A stretch of 64,000 nucleotides of DNA from an uncultured Acidobacteriia bacterium (GTDB lineage Bacteria > Acidobacteriota > Terriglobia > Bryobacterales > Bryobacteraceae), in assembly GCA_903881085.1 (NCBI GenBank), contig CAIRSA010000072.1, forward strand, positions 1 through 64,000, given 5' to 3'. Under the pieces are notes generated by a model that was not told the DNA's origin, did no database searches, and saw only the letters and a list, made by a program, of their open reading frames with translations. This document shows positions 17,099 to 23,656 of this stretch, piece after piece. A program made the translations under genes and the position numbers. Every line of letters begins with the position of its first letter. Within the stretch, counting starts at the first letter, position 1.

Positions 17099-17105
17099 AA
17101 CACCA

Positions 17106-17930
17106 ATGTCACTTGCAGGAATGCGCGTAATCTCGTTTGAATCGCGGAGGGCCAAGGAGATCGGTCTGCTGATTGAGAAGAGCGGCGGCGAGCCGATTAT
17201 CGCGCCTGCGGTGCGCGAAGTTCCGGTGGAAGACAATGCGCAGGCGTTCGATTTTGCGGAGCGGTTGTTTCGCGGCGAATTCGACATGATGGTGCTGCTG
17301 ACCGGTGTTGGCGTTAAAGCGCTGGATAAAGTGCTGGCCTCGCGCTATGGCGAGACGGCGTTTCGCGACGCTCTGCGTAAGCTGACTGTAGCGGTGCGCG
17401 GGCCGAAGCCTTCGTCTGTAATGCGCGAATGGAACGTGCCTGTTGCGGTTATCGCGCCTGAGCCGAATACCTATAAGGAATTACTGACGGCGCTTGAAGG
17501 GCGCACGGAGAAGCGCATTGCGCTGCAGGAGTACGGCAAGTCGAATCCCGAATTGATCGCGGGGTTGGAAGCGCGCGGAGCGACGGTGACGCCGGTGCAG
17601 GTCTACTTGTGGGACCTGCCGGAAGACACTGCGCCGCTGAAAGACGCGGTGCGGCGGATTGTGGCCGGCGAGGCCGAAATAATTATTTTCACGACGCAAA
17701 TCCAATTGGGGCACCTGATGCGTATAGCCGACAGGGCCGGCCTGTCTTCGGAGGTGCTTCAAGGCATGAGCAAGATGGTGATCGCATCCATCGGCCCTAC
17801 AACCAGCGAAGCTCTGGAAGAGGCCGGCTTGCGGGTGGATTTTGTGCCGAGTCATCCGAAGATGGGTTTTCTGGTGCAGGAGTTGGCCGCACAGGCCGCT
17901 GAGCTCCTTGCTCGGAGGAGAGGAGCTTAG
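17106..17930 (+). CDS. hemD: Uroporphyrinogen-III synthase family protein
   Basis: A 274-residue protein with the two-lobed HemD layout. The N-terminal lobe has MRVISFESRRAKEI and MVLLTGVGVKAL. The C-terminal lobe has TTQIQLGHLM, ASIGPTTSEALEEAGL and FVPSHPKMGFLV, the last being the usual P-x-x-x-x-G-L-V end. HemD closes hydroxymethylbilane to uroporphyrinogen III in tetrapyrrole synthesis. The start is set by the divergent promoter. No other hem gene is in the window. HemD sequences are poorly conserved, so the assignment rests on fold motifs. Confidence 0.82.
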   Translation: MSLAGMRVISFESRRAKEIGLLIEKSGGEPIIAPAVREVPVEDNAQAFDFAERLFRGEFDMMVLLTGVGVKALDKVLASRYGETAFRDALRKLTVAVRGPKPSSVMREWNVPVAVIAPEPNTYKELLTALEGRTEKRIALQEYGKSNPELIAGLEARGATVTPVQVYLWDLPEDTAPLKDAVRRIVAGEAEIIIFTTQIQLGHLMRIADRAGLSSEVLQGMSKMVIASIGPTTSEALEEAGLRVDFVPSHPKMGFLVQELAAQAAELLARRRGA

Positions 17931-18141
17931 CCATGTTGCTGGCGGAAACGTATAGGTGGGGTACCGCTTGCTTACGCGCGCGGCTCGGTAGAGAGGTTTC
18001 GTTGCGTCACCGAGCTGCGACCGAGAGAAGCGATGAAAAATTAGTATTTGCACAGTCGAATCGCCTGCGCCACCCACGGACACGAAGTGTTTTCAAGGGT
18101 GGGGCGGGCGATCCGCCTGCCCATGCTTTGCAGGAGCGGTT
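17931..18141. repeat. Intergenic stretch with degenerate REP-like palindromes
   Basis: The stretch between hemD and the hydroxy-acid dehydrogenase holds a worn family A palindrome (GCGGCTCGGT near 17980 and TCACCGAGCTGCGACCG near 18007). It also holds a GGGCGGGCGATCCGCCTGCCC-type hairpin near 18101-18123, similar to the one at 21532-21552. Confidence 0.5.
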
Positions 18142-19269
18142 ATGAAGCGCAGAGATGCTCTACGAAGCCTGCTCGGCTTTGCCGCGGCGTCGCCTTTGTA
18201 CGCGGTGGACGATGACGTCAATACCCCGGTAAACATTCACGAATTCGAAGCCGCCGCGAAACGCAAGATGCACAAGCTGGCGTATGATTTCATCGCCGGC
18301 GGCGTTGAAGATGAGCTGACACTGCGTGCCAACCGTGCAGCGTACGAGCGCGTGGTTATGGTGCCGCGGTTCATGCGCGATGTGTCCAATGTGTCGACGG
18401 CGGTGGAACTGCTTGGCATGAAGCTCGATTCGCCGATTATCATTGCGCCCACGGGCGGCAAGAACCTGGTGATGCCGCGCGCGGACGAAGTAGTCGCGCA
18501 GGCGGCCTTGAGTTCCAAGACGCTCATCTGTTCGGCGACTGGTGTGCAGAAGATTCTGGATGACGGAAAGCCGCTGCTGTGGTGGTCGAACACGATTGGC
18601 CTGGCCGATAAAAAGGCCACGCAGGGTTATGCGCGGCGCGTGGAAGACGGCGGCGGGAAGGGCATTGTGGTCACCGTCGATAACGCGTATCAATCGAATC
18701 GCGATCGCAATAACCGGAACAAGTTTGACTACGGCTACATGACGTCGGGCGTGCCGAAGCCGGGCGAGGAGCAGGCTCCGCGTAGTCCCGCGCGCGCGGC
18801 GGCGTGGTTGCCGCATACTCCGGGCATGACCTGGGAGACGGTTGACTGGCTGAAGAGCGGGGCCACTGTGCCGGTGATTTTGAAGGGCATTCTGTCACCA
18901 GAAGACGCGGCGATGGCCGTGCAGCGCGGGGCGGATGCGATTGTGGTTTCCAATCACGGCGGCCGTCAGTTGGATGGCGCGATTGCGACCTTGGATGCGC
19001 TGCCCGATGTGGTGGATGCCGTGGGCGGAAAGATTCCTGTGTTGATGGATGGGGGGCTTCGCCGTGGGACCGATATTTTGAAGGCCTTGGCGTTTGGCGC
19101 GAAGGCCGTGCTGGTGGGGCGTGCGCCGTTGTGGGGTTTGGGTGCCTTCGGGCAGCCTGGTGTGGAGCGTGTGCTGTGGATGTTGACGGCGGAGTTGCGA
19201 CTGGCGATGGGGTTGGCCGGGCAAACGACCGTGGCGGGGATTCCGCGGAAATTGGCTAAGCGGGTATGA
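18142..19269 (+). CDS. FMN-dependent alpha-hydroxy-acid dehydrogenase (lactate dehydrogenase-like) with Tat-type leader
   Basis: A 375-residue protein. The leader MKRRDALRSLLGFAAASPLY has a twin arginine and a hydrophobic core, so Tat export is plausible. The TIM barrel shows IIIAPTGG, the FMN-site lysine in VILKGILSPEDA, the catalytic histidine and arginine in VVSNHGGRQLDG, and LMDGGLRRGTDILKAL for phosphate binding. The family oxidises L-lactate, glycolate or mandelate and passes electrons to quinone, cytochrome or oxygen. Its stop overlaps the start of a hexaheme cytochrome (ATGA), a natural electron acceptor if both are periplasmic. The real substrate is unknown. Confidence 0.88.
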   Translation: MKRRDALRSLLGFAAASPLYAVDDDVNTPVNIHEFEAAAKRKMHKLAYDFIAGGVEDELTLRANRAAYERVVMVPRFMRDVSNVSTAVELLGMKLDSPIIIAPTGGKNLVMPRADEVVAQAALSSKTLICSATGVQKILDDGKPLLWWSNTIGLADKKATQGYARRVEDGGGKGIVVTVDNAYQSNRDRNNRNKFDYGYMTSGVPKPGEEQAPRSPARAAAWLPHTPGMTWETVDWLKSGATVPVILKGILSPEDAAMAVQRGADAIVVSNHGGRQLDGAIATLDALPDVVDAVGGKIPVLMDGGLRRGTDILKALAFGAKAVLVGRAPLWGLGAFGQPGVERVLWMLTAELRLAMGLAGQTTVAGIPRKLAKRV

Positions 19270-19811
19270 ATGCGGGGCGAAGAGAAGAAGGCCGAGTGCC
19301 ACTCGGCCGCAGAGTACCACTCTGCCCCACGTCGGCCACCAGACTACCTCGGTTAAAGGGTCTTGTTGGGGCCATGATATTTGCGGTTGCGGGGTTTGCG
19401 ACTGAGCCCTGCGCGCCATGCCACGCCGAACAGATTGCCGATGTGGCGGCGCATAAGCATGGGGCGAAAGGTGTCACCTGTGCCGTGTGCCATGGGGCCA
19501 GTGAGAAGCATCGCAACGCCACCGGCGCAGTGCCGCCCGATCGCGTGGCGGCTCCTGACGAGGTGCCCGCGCTCTGCGGAACCTGCCACACCGAGCAGAA
19601 GAAAGACTACCTCACCAGCAAACATGCCAAACTGGTATTGGAGCGTGCCAAGGTGAAGTCAGCCAATTGCGCAACCTGCCACGGAGTTCACGCCATGCAA
19701 CGCGCGGAAGCCAGATGCGCCCGCTGCCATACTGCGCTGCCTGCGACGTGCACCACGGGAACGAGCTGTTCAAGTTGCCACGCCAAACACACGATGGCCG
19801 CAAAAAAATGA
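19266..19811 (+). CDS. Hexaheme c-type cytochrome, secreted
   Basis: Six CxxCH motifs are present: CAPCH, CAVCH, CGTCH, CATCH, CARCH and CSSCH, all in the last 135 residues. Histidine-rich spacers could supply distal ligands. The frame starts at ATG 19266, overlapping the dehydrogenase stop. The stretch LPRLKGLVGAMIFAVAGFA before the first heme looks like a signal peptide, so translation must begin upstream of the internal ATG at 19374. The region coding residues 9-20 is itself a REP-like repeat, so the exact start is uncertain. It overlaps atpZ by 4 bases. Periplasmic electron transfer from the dehydrogenase is inferred. Confidence 0.85.
   Translation: MNAGRREEGRVPLGRRVPLCPTSATRLPRLKGLVGAMIFAVAGFATEPCAPCHAEQIADVAAHKHGAKGVTCAVCHGASEKHRNATGAVPPDRVAAPDEVPALCGTCHTEQKKDYLTSKHAKLVLERAKVKSANCATCHGVHAMQRAEARCARCHTALPATCTTGTSCSSCHAKHTMAAKK
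19290..19335. repeat. REP-like double hairpin, family C, inside the cytochrome 5' end
   Basis: GGCCGAGT-gcc-ACTCGGCC (19290-19308) is directly followed by GCAGAGT-acc-ACTCTGC (19309-19325) and CCCACGTCGG. The second hairpin and the ACTCTGCnCCACGTCG tail recur at 46514-46539. The element lies within the open frame of the cytochrome, upstream of its signal peptide. Confidence 0.65.
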
Positions 19812-20032
19812 AACGCGAAAAGAGCTTCGCAACTCAGGTGGGTGAGTATTCGAACCTGGCGTTCGCGCTGCCTGTCAGCTGCCTGGTGGGGTACGCGATC
19901 GGCTACTATCTGGACCGCTACTTCGAAACTCATTTTCTCTACATCGTGTTTCTGCTGCTGGGCGTGGCGGGCGGTTTCCTGCAGATCTACAAACAAATCT
20001 CGAAGGACGATAAAGACAACAATGGAGCTTGA
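19808..20032 (+). CDS. atpZ: AtpZ-type ATP synthase accessory membrane protein
   Basis: A 74-residue protein with two transmembrane helices (LAFALPVSCLVGYAIGYYLD and FLYIVFLLLGVAGGFLQIY), matching the F0F1-ATPase subunit (PF09527) that precedes atpI in many bacteria. It is implicated in F0 assembly or Mg2+ handling. The ATG overlaps the cytochrome stop (ATGA) and the 3' end overlaps atpI by 11 bases, so the F0 genes are translationally tied to the upstream redox genes. Confidence 0.85.
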   Translation: MKREKSFATQVGEYSNLAFALPVSCLVGYAIGYYLDRYFETHFLYIVFLLLGVAGGFLQIYKQISKDDKDNNGA

Positions 20033-20387
20033 TTACCCGCGCATGGTGGCGCGTGTGGATCGCAACATCCGAGTACTGGGCGGAGTGGGGATTCCTGCGG
20101 CGTGGTTCCTGTGGGGCTGGCTTGGCGTGCCCGGCTACCTGTTGGGCGCAGTGGCGGCCTGGCTCAACTTCCGGCGGCTGCGGGGGCTGGTGGATTCGCT
20201 GGGCGGAGAGAGGGGCGGGGCATCGTGGGTTGGCTTCGCGCTGCTCTACTTTGGGATCGGACTGGCCGGATATGTTATGATTAAATACTTTGAGGTAAGT
20301 ATTCTTTCGGCTTTCGGCGGACTGCTGTTTGTGTCCGTTGGAGCGGTCCTACTCGAAGTCCTATACACATTCATTTATGGAACATGA
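20022..20387 (+). CDS. atpI: ATP synthase subunit I
   Basis: A 121-residue protein with four hydrophobic helices in the AtpI/AtpR pattern. A short basic N-terminus (MVARVDRNIRVLGGVG) is followed by a Trp/Gly-rich helix pair. LLGAVAAWLNFRRLRGLVDS is the typical second-helix and basic-loop region. AtpI helps assemble the c-ring. The start at 20022 overlaps atpZ, and the 3' end overlaps atpB by 11 bases. Confidence 0.82.
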   Translation: MELDYPRMVARVDRNIRVLGGVGIPAAWFLWGWLGVPGYLLGAVAAWLNFRRLRGLVDSLGGERGGASWVGFALLYFGIGLAGYVMIKYFEVSILSAFGGLLFVSVGAVLLEVLYTFIYGT

Positions 20388-21105
20388 GCTCTGGCTTACG
20401 GCCCTGTTTAACAATAACCTTGCGGGTGCAGGGAACTTTTTTCTTGAACTGGTAAAACAGCCCGCACAGGAACGGCCGTGGGCGAATTTCGTCACCATGG
20501 AACTGTTGGTGGCGGTGCTTTTGATGCTTTTGGCGGCGGTGGCGAAGTCGCAGCTGTCAGTGGAAAAGCCCGGCGGCCTGCAGCATACGTTGGAAGTCCT
20601 GCACGAATTTCTTGATGGACAGGCGGCTGAAAACATCGCCCATCATCGCGAGAAGTACATGGCGTTCTTTGGCACCGTGTTCCTGTTCATTCTGCTTTCG
20701 AACCTGATCGGCTTGATTCCGGGTATGGAGTCGCCGACGATGTTCCACTATGTGCCGGCCGGTTGCGGTCTGGCGACGTTTGCTTATTATCATCTGCAAG
20801 GCATTCGCGAGCACGGGCCGTGGAAGTATTTCAAGACCTTCTTCGGGCCAATGCCCGCCGCTGCTGTTCTTATGTTCCCCATTGAAGTGATCAGCCATCT
20901 GGCGCGCCCGCTGTCGCTCACCATTCGTCTTTACGCCAACATGTATGCCGGTGAAATGGTGACGGTGGTGTTTTTGGGAATGGTGCCGCTGGCGATTCCC
21001 GCGATCTTCATGGGATTGCACTTTTTCGTAGGATTTATTCAAGCGTACGTGTTTACGTTGCTGGCCATGATTTATGTGGGTGGCGCCGTATCGCACGAGC
21101 ATTAA
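20377..21105 (+). CDS. atpB: F0 ATP synthase subunit a
   Basis: A 242-residue membrane protein. Subunit a signatures are visible: FLFILLSNLIGLIPGMESPT, then LARPLSLTIRLYANMYAGE with the essential arginine of the ion channel, and FVGFIQAYVFTLLAMIYVGGA at the C-terminus. It forms the half-channels next to the c-ring. It starts inside atpI (11-base overlap). A 92-base gap with an AAGGAG site then leads to atpE. The F1 genes do not follow. Confidence 0.96.
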   Translation: MEHELWLTALFNNNLAGAGNFFLELVKQPAQERPWANFVTMELLVAVLLMLLAAVAKSQLSVEKPGGLQHTLEVLHEFLDGQAAENIAHHREKYMAFFGTVFLFILLSNLIGLIPGMESPTMFHYVPAGCGLATFAYYHLQGIREHGPWKYFKTFFGPMPAAAVLMFPIEVISHLARPLSLTIRLYANMYAGEMVTVVFLGMVPLAIPAIFMGLHFFVGFIQAYVFTLLAMIYVGGAVSHEH

Positions 21106-21197
21106 TACAGGCATTATCCGCCGCCAGTGTGAGCCCGGCTGCAAGAGGATGACGGGAACCACCTCCTGGTGGCGATTTATAGCAAGGAGAAACACAA

Positions 21198-21500
21198 ATG
21201 AAAAACTCGAAACTCTTTATGTTGTTTTTGGTGCTGTTCGTTTTCGCGATGCCCAGCTTCGCGCAAGGCGCTGCACCGGCCACCGATATGAAACCGATCG
21301 GTGTTGGTATGGCTGCTCTGGCGATGGCCATTGCTTCCGGTCTTTGCGGTCTTGCTCAGGCAAACGCAGTGAAGGGCGCAGCTGAAGGCATTGCACGCAA
21401 TCCGGGCGCTGGCGCGGCAATTCGTGGTATCGCACTCTTGACTTTGTTCCTTATCGAATCGATGGCGCTGTACACCTTCGTTATCGTGATCATTAAGTAG
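21198..21500 (+). CDS. atpE: F0 ATP synthase subunit c with N-terminal leader
   Basis: A 100-residue proteolipid. The first 22 residues (KLFMLFLVLFVFAMPSFAQG) look like a cleavable signal or targeting leader, longer than in a typical 75-85 residue c subunit. Helix 1 contains Q54 in GLAQANAVKGAAEGIARNP, and helix 2 carries the ion-binding E87 in FLIESMALYTFVI. Q54, E87, S88 and Y92 align with Q32, E65, S66 and Y70 of the Na+-binding Ilyobacter c-ring; T67 is replaced by Met. A strong ribosome site (AAGGAG) fits high expression. A terminator hairpin lies about 65 bases past the stop. Confidence 0.95.
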   Translation: MKNSKLFMLFLVLFVFAMPSFAQGAAPATDMKPIGVGMAALAMAIASGLCGLAQANAVKGAAEGIARNPGAGAAIRGIALLTLFLIESMALYTFVIVIIK

Positions 21501-21505
21501 TTTTC

Positions 21506-21552
21506 CTGCGGGCGGGGCTTCGGCCCGGCCTGGACAGGCGAATCGCCTGTCC
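21506..21552. repeat. Palindromic repeats after atpE
   Basis: An imperfect GGGGC-TTCG-GCCC hairpin is followed by GGACAGGCGA-A-TCGCCTGTCC (21532-21552), a 10-bp perfect palindrome with a one-base centre. A similar GGGCGGGCGATCCGCCTGCCC element occurs near 18101. They may stabilise the 3' end of the abundant atpE transcript. Confidence 0.6.
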
Positions 21553-21567
21553 TACCCATGCGAAAAA

Positions 21568-21587
21568 GGCGGGGCTTCGGCCCCGCC
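21568..21587 (+). terminator. Probable terminator hairpin with UUCG tetraloop
   Basis: GGCGGGGC-TTCG-GCCCCGCC is a perfect 8-bp GC stem closed by the extra-stable TTCG tetraloop, preceded by AAAAA and followed by CAAAA. On the minus strand a T-run follows it; on the plus strand it lacks one. It lies after atpE and before the aldolase gene. Confidence 0.55.
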
Positions 21588-21590
21588 CAA

Positions 21591-21660
21591 AACCGCTCTC
21601 TTACGGTCGCGGCTCGGTGATAAGTCGCTGCTCGGTCATAAGTCCCGGCTCGGTGAATAA
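21591..21660. repeat. REP family A half-element with three tandem 18-base units
   Basis: The left arm of family A (ACCGCTCTCTTACGGTCGCGG) runs into three near-identical 18-19 base units of the form GTCGCGGCTCGGTGATAA (21608 onward). They end exactly at the ATG of the aldolase gene. Unlike the copies at 10182 and 31669 there is no right arm. The tandem units look like slippage or rearrangement of one arm, and they occupy the place where the ribosome site should be. Confidence 0.65.
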
Positions 21661-22545
21661 ATGAAACTGCACGGTATTTTCCCTCCTCTCGCCACACCCT
21701 TCACGCATGACGGCGAGCTTTATAAAGCAAAACTCAAGCACAATGTCGAGAAGCTGAACATGACTTCGCTTGCCGGGTACGTGGTCTGCGGATCCACCGG
21801 CGAGAGCGTGATGTTGACGACGGAAGAGAAGATCCAGCTGTTTGAGTGGGTCGCTGAATCCGCTGCGCCAGGCAAGCTGCTGCTTTGCGGCACCGGTGTA
21901 GAGAGCGTGCGCGAAACCGTAGCGTTGACCAATCGCGCTGCCGATATGGGTTATAAGGCGGCGATGATTCGCACGCCGCATTACTACAAGAGTTTATTGA
22001 ATCGCAACGACGCGCAGGTGCTTTACTACCGCGCGGTGGCCGACCAGACGAAGATTCCGCTGATGATCTACAACTGGCCGCAGGCGACGGGGCTGGATAT
22101 TGGTGTGGAAGCCGTGGTGGCGTTGTCGGAGCATCCGAACATTATTGCCATCAAGGAAAGCTCGGGGAATCTGGAGAAGGTGATGCAGATGATCCGGGAA
22201 GTGAAGAAGGGTTTTCAGGTGTTGGTGGGCAGTGCGCCGACGTTGTGGCCGTCGTTGACGGTGGGCGCGGTGGGTGCAGTTTTGGCATTTGCGAACGCGG
22301 CTCCCTATGCGACGATCACGATTTGGGAAGCGCATCGCACGCGTGAGACTGAGGCAGCGCAGGACTGGCAGAACCGTATATCGCGGGCGGCACAGTTGGT
22401 GACCACCAAGTACGGCATCCCCGGTTTGAAGTACGCGATGGACCTGAACGGCTACTACGGCGGAGTGCCGCGTTTGCCGCTCACCCCGCCCTCGGCAGCC
22501 GCGAAGGCGGAGATTGAGGCTGCGTTCCATGAGATCAAAGGATAA
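21661..22545 (+). CDS. DapA/NanA-family aldolase (HOGA1-like)
   Basis: A 294-residue TIM-barrel aldolase. It has VVCGSTGESVMLTTEEK (substrate carboxylate loop), a catalytic tyrosine in PLMIYNWPQATGLD and the Schiff-base lysine in NIIAIKESSGNLEK. The YNWPQATGLD loop resembles 4-hydroxy-2-oxoglutarate aldolases and related members more than true DHDPS (usually YNVPGRTG), so a keto-acid aldolase role is more likely than lysine synthesis. The ATG directly follows REP-derived sequence with no ribosome site. It stands alone and converges with cheX. Confidence 0.82.
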   Translation: MKLHGIFPPLATPFTHDGELYKAKLKHNVEKLNMTSLAGYVVCGSTGESVMLTTEEKIQLFEWVAESAAPGKLLLCGTGVESVRETVALTNRAADMGYKAAMIRTPHYYKSLLNRNDAQVLYYRAVADQTKIPLMIYNWPQATGLDIGVEAVVALSEHPNIIAIKESSGNLEKVMQMIREVKKGFQVLVGSAPTLWPSLTVGAVGAVLAFANAAPYATITIWEAHRTRETEAAQDWQNRISRAAQLVTTKYGIPGLKYAMDLNGYYGGVPRLPLTPPSAAAKAEIEAAFHEIKG

Positions 22546-22557
22546 GTTCCCTTCCGC

Positions 22558-23100
22558 TTAGTCTGCGATTGCCATCTGCGGATTGGTGAACCCGACTCTG
22601 CTCGCTGACTGCCCTTCGGTGTTTTGTACCAGGCAGAGCTGGACAATCAGCTGTTCCCCGTCGTAATCAAACGGTACGACTGTCCAATTGCTGCTGCCCA
22701 CGCTTTTGGTTGCGAAGTTCTTGCCGAAGATCACGGTGGGGATGCTAAGTCCCATGGGGCCGACCTCTTCTTCAATGATGGTCTTGACGTTGCCGATCAC
22801 CATATTCGTGACTTCGGCTACTGCGTCTAATACTTCGTCGTCCACTCCGGCGAATTCAGTCATCAGGAGCGCGCCAGATATTTTGCAGGCCAGCGCTGGC
22901 GAGCAGGCAATACTGCCCGTACCCATCCACGGTCCGGCCAGGCCGATGAGAGAGACCACGCCATCGCTTGGATTGGCTGCTCCTGCTTTGTAGTAGGCTT
23001 CTCCTTTGGTCAGGTCCATTCCCAGCATCGTGGAAAACACAGATTCCGTTGACGTCACGACCGCCTGTAGTGCTTTTTCCCGCATGGAATTGTTTGTCAT
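22558..23100 (-). CDS. cheX: CheX-like chemotaxis phosphatase
   Basis: A 180-residue protein. The CheC/CheX/FliY active-site motif E96-x-x-N99 is in VAEVTNMVIGNVKT, within the long helix typical of CheX. CheX dephosphorylates CheY-P. The start MTNNSMREKAL follows GAGGCGAAATA; the longer frame extends 48 bases upstream. It lies 48 bases downstream of a CheY-like gene on the same strand. No CheA, CheW or receptor is nearby, so the pair may serve another response-regulator pathway. Confidence 0.85.
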   Translation of the reverse strand: MTNNSMREKALQAVVTSTESVFSTMLGMDLTKGEAYYKAGAANPSDGVVSLIGLAGPWMGTGSIACSPALACKISGALLMTEFAGVDDEVLDAVAEVTNMVIGNVKTIIEEEVGPMGLSIPTVIFGKNFATKSVGSSNWTVVPFDYDGEQLIVQLCLVQNTEGQSASRVGFTNPQMAIAD

Positions 23101-23148
23101 TATTTCGCCTCGTCTTTTCTCCGATTCATTCTCAAAATGCAATAACAA

Positions 23149-23520
23149 TTAGAACAGCCCCGTAAGCTTTTCTTTGATTTGATCCGCGGTAAACGGCTTG
23201 CGAACGTAGCCTGACGCGCCCAACTCGACAGCCTCCATCACCTTGGCTTGGCTGCCCTCGGTGGTGATCATGACGACCGGAACGGATTTCCATTCCAAGT
23301 GTGCCTTCACCTGTCCGAGAAGCTGGATTCCATCCATATTGGGCATGTTGATATCGGAAAGGATGAGTCCTACCTTCTTATTTTTCAGGACCTCAATCGC
23401 CTCCACACCGTCGCCCGCTTCATGGACTTCGCCGAAAAGAATATCGGTTTGCCGTAGTACGCGCTGCAATATCTTGCGGATCGCCGCGGAGTCGTCAACG
23501 ATCAATACATCTAGTGCCAT
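23149..23520 (-). CDS. CheY-like single-domain response regulator
   Basis: A 123-residue receiver domain. The acidic pair is D9 and D10 (LIVDDSAAIRK), the phosphoacceptor is D56 (LILSDINMPNMDG), the switch Thr is in VVMITTEGS, and K108 is in YVRKPF. A strong ribosome site (AAAGGAG) precedes the ATG. With no output domain it resembles CheY, and it is followed by its likely phosphatase CheX. The cognate kinase is not in the window. Confidence 0.92.
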   Translation of the reverse strand: MALDVLIVDDSAAIRKILQRVLRQTDILFGEVHEAGDGVEAIEVLKNKKVGLILSDINMPNMDGIQLLGQVKAHLEWKSVPVVMITTEGSQAKVMEAVELGASGYVRKPFTADQIKEKLTGLF

Positions 23521-23656
23521 CCAGGTCTCCTTTGAGGAATTTCTTGTTAGCTATCTCATCGGCGGCCGTGGCAAAGTATTAGGGAATTTGGGGATTTGTT
23601 ATAAGGTGGGTGGGATTACATTTGAAAAGGAACCGCTCGCTCAAGCCTGCCCTACA

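Noticed and set aside
21661-22545. dapA (lysine biosynthesis DHDPS)
   Set aside because: The catalytic tyrosine loop YNWPQATGLD differs from the YNVPGRTG expected of DHDPS, and no lysine genes are adjacent.
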